DNA of 64,000 nucleotides from Calothrix sp. NIES-4105 (GCF_002368415.1 NZ_AP018290.1:9167717-9231716), one strand, 5' to 3'; positions 52,933 through 63,600 are shown, counted from the stretch's first letter. The notes: generated by a model from the sequence alone, not told the origin. Translations and numbers: made by a program.

Positions 52933-53334
52933 CTATATATATAAAGCTAAAAACTCAATTAGAACGAGGCGTAAATAGTCTAACTCTCTAATGTAAGCTT
53001 TCATTTTAGGATAATTTTCATTATAAAAATAAAAATTAGCAATTACAGGAATATTAAAAACTGTCATTGCTTGTAATCGTTGAATTGTCTCTTGCTTATT
53101 TTCAATTTTAGCTTGTGATTTAATTGTATTCGCGTAACCTCTGATATTTACTGTTAAAAGTTCAACTTCTTCTATAATGGTAAATTCTTCATCGTCAACA
53201 GGATATTTCGCAGCAATCTCTTTCCGTTCTTGTCTAGTGTTATGATAATCAATTGTTAATTTTTCTAACAATTGAGTTATGTAATGTCTTTTGATTTCGG
53301 GGCTTTGAGTATCAAGTGTTGCTTTAGTCATCAT
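52933..53334 (-). CDS. Hypothetical protein paired with an XRE gene
   Basis: A 133-residue soluble helical protein with a Lys/Glu-rich N-terminal half (DYHNTRQERKEIAAKYPVDDEEF) and the C-terminal NFYFYNENYPKMKAYIRELDYLRLVLIEFLALYI. No known family is recognised. It lies 75 bp downstream of the XRE-type gene on the same strand, but a hairpin separates them. The arrangement recalls a toxin-antitoxin pair, without motif proof. Confidence 0.5.
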   Translation of the reverse strand: MMTKATLDTQSPEIKRHYITQLLEKLTIDYHNTRQERKEIAAKYPVDDEEFTIIEEVELLTVNIRGYANTIKSQAKIENKQETIQRLQAMTVFNIPVIANFYFYNENYPKMKAYIRELDYLRLVLIEFLALYI

Positions 53335-53351
53335 AGGTTTTAAGGTTAGAG

Positions 53352-53369
53352 GCGGGTGTCCTCACCCGC
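53352..53369 (-). terminator. GCGGGTG hairpin between the XRE gene and the hypothetical gene
   Basis: GCGGGTG-TCCT-CACCCGC is a perfect 7-bp GC-rich stem in the 75-bp gap. On the minus strand it is followed by a CCTCTAACC stretch, not a T-tract. It may act as an attenuator or be a dispersed hairpin. Confidence 0.45.
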
Positions 53370-53409
53370 TTCACAAGAAAATGTTAATATTTTTTTTATC
53401 TGTAAGCTA

Positions 53410-53937
53410 TTAAGAAGCTTTGGTTTTAATAATATTTTTTTCTTCACGCCACTGGCGCCATTTTGCTGCGCTCTTCTTTCCTTCTTCAATTTCCTCAAAA
53501 TCTACTTGGACTGTTGCATCTTTAAACTCTACCCCTAAAGCGGCGCTGACCCCAAGTATTTCTACAAAGCTAGCACATTGATAATCTGTTTGCTCATATT
53601 GTTGAACTCTATCCTCTTCAATAGATAAAATATCAGCAAGCTCCTTGTGAGTCAACTTAGCAGCTATTCGTGCCTTGATTAAAACATCTGGTAATTTATT
53701 AAACGACTCTACTTTAATTGTAAGTGTTTGATTATGATTACAATTAACAAGCCTTTCATATTCTGCTATTTCTTGTTTAAATTCATCAACTTGACTTTGG
53801 TAAGAGTCTTTGTAAAGCATGTAGCGTGTCGGTTCAGATTTCAAATTTTCATTACTTTCTATTTCAGCTACCGACTGCTCAAATTTATGCAAATAAGTTA
53901 ATGAATTTTTATACTGTTCATCATTTTTTATCATCAT
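53410..53937 (-). CDS. XRE-type helix-turn-helix protein (antitoxin-like)
   Basis: A 175-residue protein. An N-terminal coiled-coil-like region (about 1-75: YLHKFEQSVAEIES...VDEFKQEIAEYERLV) precedes a Cro/CI-type HTH at about 95-135 (LIKARIAAKLTHKELADILSIEEDRVQQYEQTDY). The tail has a hydrophobic strand and is rich in Lys/Trp (KKSAAKWRQWREEK). The same layout occurs in HigA/ImmA-associated cyanobacterial regulators. Its ATG lies within 2 bp of the junction with the group II intron remnant on the opposite strand, so its promoter may have been altered by that element. Confidence 0.75.
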   Translation of the reverse strand: MMIKNDEQYKNSLTYLHKFEQSVAEIESNENLKSEPTRYMLYKDSYQSQVDEFKQEIAEYERLVNCNHNQTLTIKVESFNKLPDVLIKARIAAKLTHKELADILSIEEDRVQQYEQTDYQCASFVEILGVSAALGVEFKDATVQVDFEEIEEGKKSAAKWRQWREEKNIIKTKAS

Positions 53938-53938
53938 T

Positions 53939-54545
53939 CAGAAGGTAAAAGCCATTGTTAACTGCTCGAATTATGGTTCTAAGGTGAAAGCCCTTAAGCT
54001 ATCACCAATAGTTAGAGGCTGGAGAAATTACCACAGATTCTGTAAAATGGATGGGTCGCGGTTCTCACTGTACCACTTACAAAACAGAGCATATAAGGTA
54101 TTCAATAAAGAAACCAAACAAGACCGTCATTCTAGTAAGAAACTATTAGATAGAGCGTTCCCAGCGGTTTCTTACTCCGAAAACAAACATGTCAACGTTA
54201 AAGGAAATAAATCACCTTTTGACGGCGATTTAACGTATTGGAGTGAACGTAATAGTAAGCTCTATGACGGGGAAACCTCTAAAGTCCTAAAAAGACAAAA
54301 CCATACATGTGGACATTGTGGATTAAAGTTTACAAGTGAAGAACGAGTACACTTACATCATATAGATGGGAACCACAACAATTGGAAAACCAAAAATCTA
54401 ATTGTTATTCATCAATCCTGTCATCAATATGTTCATATGAGCAAAAACGCAAGTTAAGAATATCGAGATCTGGATACACGGAAACGGGTACGTCCAGATC
54501 GAACAGGGAGGTGCGGGAGATAATACTCCCCATCGACCCTAACAA
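53939..54545 (+). mobile_element. 3' remnant of a group II intron with maturase C-terminus
   Basis: From 53939 the plus-strand frame reads QKVKAIVNCSNYGSKVKALK, then LSPIVRGWRNYHRFCKM (maturase X domain). It ends in an HNH endonuclease (CGHCGLKF...HLHHIDGNHNNWKTKN...HQYVH) at 54457. After the stop, a GATCTGGA...TCCAGATC hairpin (54467-54501) and AGGGAGG...CGACCCT (54504-54540) fit intron domains V and VI. Everything upstream, including reverse transcriptase, ribozyme domains I-IV and the 5' splice site, is missing. It is a dead 5'-truncated copy, a common product of incomplete retrohoming. Confidence 0.8.
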
Positions 54546-54668
54546 TTGTTAAAGTCACGCACTGTATAAATCTAATTAGGTTCCAAGCACATAAAGGAAT
54601 GTAATTCTAATAAAAAGATATCTATTTTTAACCTCGTAGGGTAAACCGGAAAGCCTGCCCGTGTATTT

Positions 54669-54695
54669 GTAGGACAGGCGAGACGCCTATCCTAC
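54669..54695. repeat. GTAGGACAGGCG hairpin at the end of brxL
   Basis: GTAGGACAGGCG-AGA-CGCCTATCCTAC is a near-perfect 27-bp inverted repeat of a dispersed cyanobacterial family. It contains the stop codon of the BrxL-like gene, whose last residues (VG) come from the repeat itself. Confidence 0.65.
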
Positions 54696-56141
54696 GCTTG
54701 CATCAGCGTAAATTTCTTTACCTAGTTGTCGAAATTCATCATCAAGGTAATATTGGGAGTTACGAATTGATTGACGTAGTTTTATTGCTGGTTCTACACA
54801 ATCTCGATAAAAATCAGTTAATGTTAGTTGTAAGTGGGGATAGAGAATTTTTAAAAATCCTGATGCTGATTTGAGGATTGCATTTTGGTCACGGACTGTG
54901 ACGTTATTCTCAAACTGGGTATGGTCTTTTGCGTAAGTTATAAAACTATTATCTTTACGTAAGGAAAGTAAAGCTTCACCAAAGAAGTCCATTTTTAAAC
55001 CAATTTGAGATGCTGCCATTTCTTGTTTAAATTTTGGAATTTCCCAACCTGGGATAATGCCTGCAAAACGGTCTAAAAAGGCTGTTTCACTAAAAAACTT
55101 TGGTAACTCGCTGATTAAATTATCTTCGTTGCGTGGTCGTAACTGTTCGTCTAGTTCGATATTTGCCAGCATTACGAGCGAACAGTCACTAGAAATTTCT
55201 GCAAAACCGGAACGGTTATACCGACCGCTAGCTAGATAGTTTTTTAAGGGACCTATTATTTCATCGGGTGAGTCAAAGGTTAAGCTTTGTACTTCATCGA
55301 GGACGACTACATCATGGCGCCCTAATAATCCTATTTCTCTAGTGCTACCATTGATAAATAATCGCGCTGGAGTAATTTTACCTCCACTGATAAGAGATAC
55401 TTTGCTGCTGATGTTTTCAAAAACAAAGCTTTTGCCTGTACCTTTAGGCGCCAATTCCATTACATGGTAGTTAGATTCAACTAAGGGTAATAACCTAGCT
55501 AAAACCCAAGTTTTTGCTTCTAAAGTATATTCTGGATGTTCGGGATTAAAACCCATTGAACAAAACAGTAAATCTCGCCATTGCTGTGTACTAAATTTTT
55601 CTCTACACTCTGCGTAAAGTTTCAAATTAACTTCAGAACATTGAAATGGGTCAAAGTCCATTACTTCCACAGTTCCACCCTTCAACATTGCTAAGGTAAT
55701 TTTTCCCCAAACTCCTTGGCGTAAAAGCATTTGATGACGTTCTACAATTGTAGGAGAAATTCTACAGCCTTCTAAATTAAGTACTTTGATTTCTGCTAAA
55801 GGTTCAGGAATTAATTTACCTTGTGAGTCTATTTTTATACTTACTTGCATTAAAGCAATTATTTTCTTTGCTTCTCCTTGCGATAGCTCAAACATGATAA
55901 CTTTATAGTCATCTTTACGAGGAAAAGCTTTACTTATAAATGTGTTAATTTTTTCTAACTCTGCTGGCGCCAGTTTTCCAGTTCCAGGTACAATTTTATC
56001 GAGTAACCATTCTGCAACAAAGCTAGGTACACCAGCAGAAGTTAAGCCACTTGATGGTAATCGAGTTTTATCAATACAAAGATTACCAAAAACTTCAGTG
56101 ATTAAATCGTTATTGTAAATAAAAGCGTCTGTATAACTCAT
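54687..56141 (-). CDS. brxL: BrxL-like AAA+ ATPase of a BREX-type defence system, lacking a Lon domain
   Basis: A 484-residue protein. An N-terminal helical region (SAGVPSFVAEWLLDKIVPG, FISKAFPRKDDYKVIMFEL) precedes an AAA+ core with Walker A ELAPKGTGKSFVFENIS (about residue 232), INGSTREIGLLGRHDVVVLDEVQ (Walker B, about 280) and FLDRFAGIIPGWEIPK. This string is diagnostic of BrxL. Type I BrxL is about 680 residues with a C-terminal Lon-like protease domain. Here the chain stops shortly after ILKSASGFLKILYPHL, and the stop lies in a dispersed hairpin. Its ATG directly abuts the upstream stop (TAAATG). It is inferred to be the DNA-translocating ring of the module. Confidence 0.9.
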   Translation of the reverse strand: MSYTDAFIYNNDLITEVFGNLCIDKTRLPSSGLTSAGVPSFVAEWLLDKIVPGTGKLAPAELEKINTFISKAFPRKDDYKVIMFELSQGEAKKIIALMQVSIKIDSQGKLIPEPLAEIKVLNLEGCRISPTIVERHQMLLRQGVWGKITLAMLKGGTVEVMDFDPFQCSEVNLKLYAECREKFSTQQWRDLLFCSMGFNPEHPEYTLEAKTWVLARLLPLVESNYHVMELAPKGTGKSFVFENISSKVSLISGGKITPARLFINGSTREIGLLGRHDVVVLDEVQSLTFDSPDEIIGPLKNYLASGRYNRSGFAEISSDCSLVMLANIELDEQLRPRNEDNLISELPKFFSETAFLDRFAGIIPGWEIPKFKQEMAASQIGLKMDFFGEALLSLRKDNSFITYAKDHTQFENNVTVRDQNAILKSASGFLKILYPHLQLTLTDFYRDCVEPAIKLRQSIRNSQYYLDDEFRQLGKEIYADASVG

Positions 56142-59100
56142 TTAGAAAAATTCCTCTACACTAAAACCACTATCAAATAATCGTTCAATAACCATGTTGG
56201 AGTCGCTAGACAGGATTATACTTTTCGTTTCAGCGTTTGCAAATTGAAACGTTAGTTCACCAGTTAATGGCAAAATATCTCCTTGATAATCTGGAGGTAA
56301 TGACGGTACATGAATATCAATATTAAAAGTTAATTTGTCATTTGCTGAAACATTTCTTTCTAGAGGTTGTCCTAATTTAAAAATGCTTATTTCATTAATA
56401 CGTAACCAAAGGTTTGTAAGGGGTACAGAGTTTGCGTTATCAATGGTAATAGTTAATTCTCCCTGCTTGTTAGCTTCTCCTTTTCCGCTACATGTTACTA
56501 GTACAGGTAAACGCTGGATAGATGTTCGCAGTACCGATACTCCAACTACAACTTCTTCTGGAAATAACCCACCATGAGAACCAATAATTTTTTTATCTGT
56601 TGTGTAACTAAATGAGCCAAGACTAGCGGCGCCTTTCACAACGCTGATATCATGAGGCAGACCATAACGTTCACGGTCTAAAACGACAAGACGAGTATCA
56701 TCACTTTTGCCTATAGCCATTCTGCCTTTTGTGTCTAATTTATTGCCACTTGGTAATATCTTCTCCGAAATACCCAACATTTGACCGTGGTCACTGGCAA
56801 TTACTATTTGAAGATTTTCAGGTTGCCCATATTCTTTTATCAAAGATAAGATATATTTCGCAATACCCTCTAGAGCATCAGGGCGCCTATTATTATAAAA
56901 GTCTTCCCAGTCCCGTTCATCGTGATAAAGTTCGTCAAGCCATTGTGTATCCCAACAATATAAGTTGTGTTTGCTCGCTCTTAAATCTTGACGCAGTTCC
57001 GGTCTACGTTTATCTGTGTAGCGTTTTCCCTGACCCATTTTTATAAAACCTTTACCAGCATCATTAACCCACGAAGCATGGGAAGGTAAAAGTTGAGTAT
57101 ATAAACTCCATTTAGCATACTCTGTTTTGGTTGGTAAAATGCTAAAGCGAGGTTCAATATAACGCTCTATAACAAGTTGATTATTTTTTGTCAGGTAAGA
57201 TAAAAGTTCTATATGGTCTAACCAACCTAGTCCATCAACAACCACCCAAAGCACAGGACTTGTCTTACAAAGCTTTTGGACATCATATGCAACACTATAA
57301 TTAAGCAGTGAATGTTCTACCGTTTCAAATTTTAGTTTTGGGTAGTGCTGTAGTATCCACTCAACAAAACTATCTGCTAGAATGTCGCTGTCTCTCCGGT
57401 CATATGGTTTTTGGTCAACAACAATTTCCCAACGACGGAAAGGAAGATAATTTTCTGTTACCCAAGTAAATGCTTGTTGTGGACTTGCATCTATTGCTAG
57501 AGGTTCAGGTTTTGGTGGAGACTGTTTATCACGTAATGTTACTTGTTGTTGAAAATCAAGGTAAGGAGCGATTTTATTTTCTCTAACCTTATTAAGGAAA
57601 CCAGGTCTATTTTTGAAAACCTCACAAGCAAGGTTTGCAATTCGCTTGAAACCGACTTGCTGACTCGGTATATTTATATCGTCTAAACTTTTAGCTTCTG
57701 TACGGTATAACTTTTCTGTCCAATAATCATCAAATTCTTTTTCTAGAATACTGGGAATTTCTAATGGATACTGAGGTAATTCGGTAATACTTGGCTCTGC
57801 AATACATAACCAACGACGTAGAAATCCTATTTTGTCGTCAGTTTGATAATAAACAGCTAATTCGTGTTGTAATTTTTGCTGCCATACTTTTTCTAATATT
57901 TTATATTCTTGTGGAACTTGTATTTTTAGCCAAGCTGCTAAATTTTCAACCGAAGGCGCCTCAAGCCATATTTTTCTATTAGTTTGCGTTACATCTGCTA
58001 ATAAATGAGCAATTGGATTTTCTTCTGGATAAGAGTCAAGTTTTGTTGCAAGAGTTAGAAGTTGTGCTTCTGTCCACTCGTTCGGTATAGGTACAGGTTC
58101 AAACAGTCGCGCGATACTTTGACGAGGACTTTGTTTTTCTTGAGCTATCAAGTCTAGTTTATTCCAAACTAGTAACCATTCTTTTGCCCAGTCACACAGG
58201 CGCCGACCTTTTACCCAACATGGTGAGTTACTTGTACCAAAAAACCTTATCCATTCAACTTCTGTTGTAATGGGTATATAACCAGGGGGAATTTCGTATA
58301 CTCCTGTAGGGTCAAGAACTATGGGTTTATCTGGGTTAATGGTGTGTGGTTGAGATGGCGCCAATGTAGATATTGTTTGTAAAAGTGAAATATTACCAAT
58401 AGCTATTATAATATCTTCTGCGGAATTAAACCTATCTTTTTTGTATGGTGCAATTATCTTCATAAGTAACTGCACTAACTCATTACTTAAATTTTCATAA
58501 CCGGGAATTGTATGAGGATGAATAGGTAACTTACCTCTCGGTGGTTGCGCTTCTTCAAAAGGATAACGACTTGTTACACACTCATAAAAAACTATACCCA
58601 AAGCATATAAATCACGGTCAATCTTATCTTGTTCTGAGAATTTACAATCAGGTGGTATATAGCGTAACGTACCAGCATTTACATCTGTTTCATCACTTTC
58701 AGATACAGCAATATTAAAATCGATTATTCGTACACCGTTTTGAGTCAAAAGAAGATTAGAGGGTTTTATATCTTGGTGACAAACTTTGTGCTTGTGCAGA
58801 TGCGATAAACCTTCAGCAGTTTGCTTGGCTATTTCAACAGCTTGTGTTAAAGAGATATTTTGGTTTTCAATGAGACTTTGAATATCTTGCCCTTCGAGAT
58901 ATTCAAAAAGAATAAAAGGAGTACCATCTTTTAGAGAATCACTCCAAGTTACTTTGACAATATGAGGATGCTCAGGAACTTTTTGTAGTGTTTTATATTC
59001 TTGTCGTACCCGCTCGTATAAAGAATATCTATCGCGAGTAACTAACTTTATTACTCTTTCTACATCACCAGTAGTATCTAATATATGATACGCAATCGCA

Positions 59101-60605
59101 AAACTTCCTGGGCGCCCTAATTGCTTGATAACTCGATAACGGTCATCAATAATATCATTAGCTTTCAGTTTAGTTACATCTATATTATTTGAGAGTACAA
59201 CTGGTGTGATAATTTTAGTTAACTCTTTGAGTGCGGCGCCTGCATTTGAGTAACGATCTAGTGCATCAAAAGCACACATCTTTTGCAACCAGTTATCCCA
59301 CCCACTTGTAAGTTGGGCGTTAAGTTGAGATGGTTTAACAGGAAATTCAGCGCTACATTCATAAATATGCTTGGCGCCAGTAAAAGCAGGAGTATTTGTC
59401 AATAATTCATAAAATACAAGTCCAGCCGAAAAAAGGTCTGAGGCAACGCTTGCTTGTCCAGGGTCGCTTTGGCACTCGATAGCTTGATATGCAGCATACT
59501 TTTCAAGCTCATCTTTAATATCGTTAGCGATAGTACTAGTGCGGTTAGAAATACGCGCGTAATCAAAGCCAATTAAACGCGCTTGCCCTGTAGATGTAAC
59601 TAAAATAGTATCAGGGGTAATATTGCGGTGAATAATTTCATGCTCGTGAATATGTTGTAACCCACGTAAAACATTTTTGATAATAGATATTTTTCTTTTC
59701 CAACTAAGACTTTGCTTTTTAATATGTTGACTTAAAACCTGTCCCTTCACATCTTCTGTCACCATCACTAAGCTGTTATGCTCTGGACTTTCAAAACAAT
59801 CTTGTATCTTTAATATATTCTGATGTGATGGTAGTTGACTAAGCGCAAGCATTGCTGTACTAATCAGCCTGTATTGTTCCTTACGTTCTAATGGTTCTAA
59901 TAAGGGGTCAACTTTATAAACCCGCAAACGCGCGGTTAAACCACTCATACCTATAGTAGTTTTCTTCGCAAGATATTCTGTATATTGTTGTAGCTCATTT
60001 GAACTAAGTTTTTCTTCTACTTGCCAGTTATGATAGCGTAGCGGCGCCGACTTTGGGTTTGATTTACCTTTTATTGCCTGTTCAACGAAGGATATATAAC
60101 TTTTAATATCTATATAACGATGTTCGGGAATGGATGATTTATCTTTGAAATACTCAATACAGCGCTTATCTAAGAACGTAACATGGGCGCCGTCTTTATC
60201 ACCATAATCAGTTATTTTAATATTTACATCTGTCATTAAAACAGAAGCTTGGATATGAACATTTCGCAGTTCTTGTATTCTGGCACGGTTAGTATCACAA
60301 ATAGCACTACTAAGAACCTTCGCGTGTTTTCTTAACTTTTTTAACGGTGAAGTAAAAGGCTGGTAATTATCAGGGTGCCAGTTAGGATCGTATATGTCAA
60401 TATTACCATGCCAGTTTTTGATATCTACAACGTATACGCAGTGTGGCGCCAGAATGATTAAATCTATTTCATAGATATCTACACCTTGGCTAATCTCTAA
60501 ATTAGTATATAGTTTATACGACTCAGGTAAGTGCGCGCGTAAATATTCAAAAGCTTTACGCTCGGACTCGTTTTCAGGTTGACCGATAGAGAAGAGTTCA
60601 GCCAT
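56142..60605 (-). CDS. NERD nuclease - pseudokinase - kinase - PglZ phosphatase fusion (PglW/PglZ-like)
   Basis: A single 1487-residue chain. Residues about 1-190 are a NERD domain (VDIYEIDLIILAPHCVYVVDIKNWHG, a PD-(D/E)XK variant with DIK). Residues 195-470 are a kinase fold with broken catalytic loop (IIHRNITPDTIL; GFD instead of DFG). Residues 485-740 are a second kinase that looks intact (RVIKLV lysine, CHQDIKPSNLLL, IIDFN). About 1030-1350 is a PglZ alkaline-phosphatase-like domain (VLWVVVDGLGW, IVIASDHGQML, GSHGGLFPEEVVVG). A beta-sandwich tail follows. PglW and PglZ are separate proteins in BREX type 2; here they are fused. The ATG overlaps the upstream stop (TAATG). Confidence 0.9.
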   Translation of the reverse strand: MAELFSIGQPENESERKAFEYLRAHLPESYKLYTNLEISQGVDIYEIDLIILAPHCVYVVDIKNWHGNIDIYDPNWHPDNYQPFTSPLKKLRKHAKVLSSAICDTNRARIQELRNVHIQASVLMTDVNIKITDYGDKDGAHVTFLDKRCIEYFKDKSSIPEHRYIDIKSYISFVEQAIKGKSNPKSAPLRYHNWQVEEKLSSNELQQYTEYLAKKTTIGMSGLTARLRVYKVDPLLEPLERKEQYRLISTAMLALSQLPSHQNILKIQDCFESPEHNSLVMVTEDVKGQVLSQHIKKQSLSWKRKISIIKNVLRGLQHIHEHEIIHRNITPDTILVTSTGQARLIGFDYARISNRTSTIANDIKDELEKYAAYQAIECQSDPGQASVASDLFSAGLVFYELLTNTPAFTGAKHIYECSAEFPVKPSQLNAQLTSGWDNWLQKMCAFDALDRYSNAGAALKELTKIITPVVLSNNIDVTKLKANDIIDDRYRVIKQLGRPGSFAIAYHILDTTGDVERVIKLVTRDRYSLYERVRQEYKTLQKVPEHPHIVKVTWSDSLKDGTPFILFEYLEGQDIQSLIENQNISLTQAVEIAKQTAEGLSHLHKHKVCHQDIKPSNLLLTQNGVRIIDFNIAVSESDETDVNAGTLRYIPPDCKFSEQDKIDRDLYALGIVFYECVTSRYPFEEAQPPRGKLPIHPHTIPGYENLSNELVQLLMKIIAPYKKDRFNSAEDIIIAIGNISLLQTISTLAPSQPHTINPDKPIVLDPTGVYEIPPGYIPITTEVEWIRFFGTSNSPCWVKGRRLCDWAKEWLLVWNKLDLIAQEKQSPRQSIARLFEPVPIPNEWTEAQLLTLATKLDSYPEENPIAHLLADVTQTNRKIWLEAPSVENLAAWLKIQVPQEYKILEKVWQQKLQHELAVYYQTDDKIGFLRRWLCIAEPSITELPQYPLEIPSILEKEFDDYWTEKLYRTEAKSLDDINIPSQQVGFKRIANLACEVFKNRPGFLNKVRENKIAPYLDFQQQVTLRDKQSPPKPEPLAIDASPQQAFTWVTENYLPFRRWEIVVDQKPYDRRDSDILADSFVEWILQHYPKLKFETVEHSLLNYSVAYDVQKLCKTSPVLWVVVDGLGWLDHIELLSYLTKNNQLVIERYIEPRFSILPTKTEYAKWSLYTQLLPSHASWVNDAGKGFIKMGQGKRYTDKRRPELRQDLRASKHNLYCWDTQWLDELYHDERDWEDFYNNRRPDALEGIAKYILSLIKEYGQPENLQIVIASDHGQMLGISEKILPSGNKLDTKGRMAIGKSDDTRLVVLDRERYGLPHDISVVKGAASLGSFSYTTDKKIIGSHGGLFPEEVVVGVSVLRTSIQRLPVLVTCSGKGEANKQGELTITIDNANSVPLTNLWLRINEISIFKLGQPLERNVSANDKLTFNIDIHVPSLPPDYQGDILPLTGELTFQFANAETKSIILSSDSNMVIERLFDSGFSVEEFF

Positions 60606-63600
60606 TAAAACTTCTCCGTTACAGTTGTGTTAATTTCAGCTAACTTTCTTAGTAAAGCTTCACGTTTGGAGCGCGGTAGCTTCTGGAATAGAACAATAAT
60701 CTTACTTTCTGTATTTTTATTCTCAATTCCTTTACAGGATATAATAATTTGCTCTAAATCCTCTTTTTGCTTTTCTTGTAAGATTTTTTCATATTTACTT
60801 CTTTCTGTTTGAATTTTTTTTAGCAAATTAGTAGCATTATTAATGTTTGTGGTTTCGCTAGAATTTTCGAGGTTTAACTTTTGAATAGTCAACTCACGGA
60901 ACCATTGTTTTGCTGCTTCTATTTGTTGATTTTCTAGCTGGCGCCGTGTTTCTTCCAAATCATTAAGTATTGTATCAAAGCGAGCTTGTACAGTTGCCGT
61001 GATTTGTCCTTTACTTTGGCGCCAGTCTTGTAAGCGTGCTATTTCTTGTGTACAGTTATCAACCGTATCAACTTTTCGATCAGCATAAATTTGTAGTAGG
61101 GTATTGAGAGTGCTAAGTTCTGACCGAAGCTCTTGATAACTTTGTTGTTCTGGAGAATCTATATAATAAAAAGATTTACGAGTTAGTTCTTCTTGGAGCC
61201 TTTGAGCTTCTTTTTGATTTATGATACTACCTAATTGAGCCTTGAGTTCATCCAGTTGGTCAATATAATCTTGTTTTTGACTTGCAAGATTTGCTTTTAA
61301 TTGCTCAAGATGAGGTTTAAAGCGTTCAACGTTATGTAAACTAGCTTCATCTTGAGTAACTGTTTCTAAAATACTATTGCAAGAAGCAATTGAGTTACTT
61401 TGCTTGTAAAGACCTTCCCAATAGTTGATACGTTCTACATCTGCTGCTAATGAGTCAATAGCAGCTTGTAGTTCTTGATAAGTGCTATACTCACTGGAAT
61501 CATTAAATATTAGTTTTAACTGTGCATGAGTATTTCTAATATTTGCAACTTCTTGAGATGTTTTAGCTGTAGATAGTTTTTCTTGCAAAATTTCTAACTT
61601 TTGCTTATAGCTGTTTACTTTGTCGGTAAAATCTTTGACTAATCTGTCAACTTCAGAAACAAATTTTTCAAGATAATTAAATTTACGTCTGAAAATCTCT
61701 ATATCCGCAATTGCTTCTTCACATAAATGAATTGTATTGGCATTTTTAAGAGTTTTTTGACGAATAGCTTCAATAGTTTTGCTATCTTGTTCATGCTTTT
61801 GAAACTCATCATACTGCCCTTGTAAATTATCTTCAGCTTCGCGTAGGTCATCTGATAATCTTCTAAAATCATCACAAGTAGTAATAAATTCTTTGACTTG
61901 TTGTAGAGAATCTTGCAATTGCTCGTAGTCTAATTTTTGGCTTATAGGTTGGTCGCATTTTTCAATAACTTGAGTTATTTTACCTCTAACCAATTCCTCA
62001 GTTTCAGATTTCAAGCTATTTAATTCTGCTGGTTTATTTTTCAATGCAGTAGATTTTATCTGAAGGGGTAATTTTAATCCTTCTATTTCTTTGTATGCTT
62101 TAAAAATGTCAGATAATTGCTTTGCAATTTTTGCCTCTGCTAATTTACGTCTTGCAATATCAATTGTATAATTAATGTCATTCGCTTCTCTATCCTCATT
62201 ATCACGCTCTAATATTATATCGTCCAATCGACTGGAAAGGTCATCCAATCTTTTTTTACAGGCTTCGTTTGTTAAACGTGGACTTAATCTATTTATCCTC
62301 TTATTAAGATTAACTGCTAAAACTTTTGACATAGATGAAGAAAACGAGTTTTCACAATCAGAAATTTCTTGAAGGATAGTTTCTTTTTTTGCTTGTATTT
62401 GTCTGATAATATTCTTATAAGTGTCTTTATCTCTTACAATAGGAACTTCTCTAACTAAATTTTCTATTTGAGCTTGGATGTCATCACACTCACTTTGTGT
62501 AGCCAAAGCATTTAAAGAATTATAAAGTTTATGTACGTCATTTATACAACTATCGATTTTGCTTTGCTCTACAATTTCTGATAATCTACTATCACCAGCA
62601 AGTGTTGCACTTTGTAGCTTTTCTAGAAATCTAGGTGGCAAGTAAGTTGTTTGAGAAACTTTAGATTGAAGTTTATTTATGTCAGCTTTATAAGTTTCAC
62701 ACTCAACTTGGGTTTTTAATAAGTTGACGCGCGCACACTCCAAGTCTATAATTTGTTCAATTTTTGTGATGACTGCTTGTAAAGCATAAAGGCGCCTTTC
62801 TTGTTGCTGCTGCGTAGGAGTTATAGATAATCTCCCTGCTACAACTGTAGACAAAGGTTTTTGTAAAGACTCAGAAATACTAAAGAAAGACTCAATATCT
62901 ATATCTGTAGATAGATTATCTGCTTGAAGAATATCTTCTGCTTTTGCGATAGGTTCGATTAATTTATCAAGCTGTTCTATGCCCATTATCAGCATTTGCT
63001 CATCAACTCTTATTTTTTTAATCTTACTTGCATCTTGCTCGTTTGCTATGTAGTCAGTAATATCTTGAATAAATTGTTGTGCTTCGTCATAGTTAATAGA
63101 ATTTGGTACTTGAGGGTAAAGGGTTGGTTTACGACGAATTATAGAATTGCGTCCATTTTTCACCCATAAAGTAATAAAATCTCTTGGTTTTTCAAAAACG
63201 TTTATAGATGCCCAGCTTTTAACTGGTTCTCGACGTACTGTTACTTGTTCTGTTTTTTTCAGAGGAATACCAAACGCGCCATTAATTAATAGTTCTGAAC
63301 GATGATATGCAAGCCAACCTGCAAGTAAAATTGTAAAAGTATATGGATTATAGCCATAAGGTGGACTTGAAAGAGTTTCCCAAATTTTGCTAACTTCAAC
63401 AATTTTTTCTGATTTGTCATCAAATGCCATTAAATCAGAAATTTTATCCCAAGCTTCTTTAATATTGCGATGTGTTGGAACTGCAACAACATATTTTTGA
63501 TTGTCTAATTTAAATAAACCCCAAGAATTTGTAAAAACTTGGTCTACTACAGTTTTATAACTCTTGTCAAGAAATGCTTGAGGTAGAGTGTTGTCCTCTA

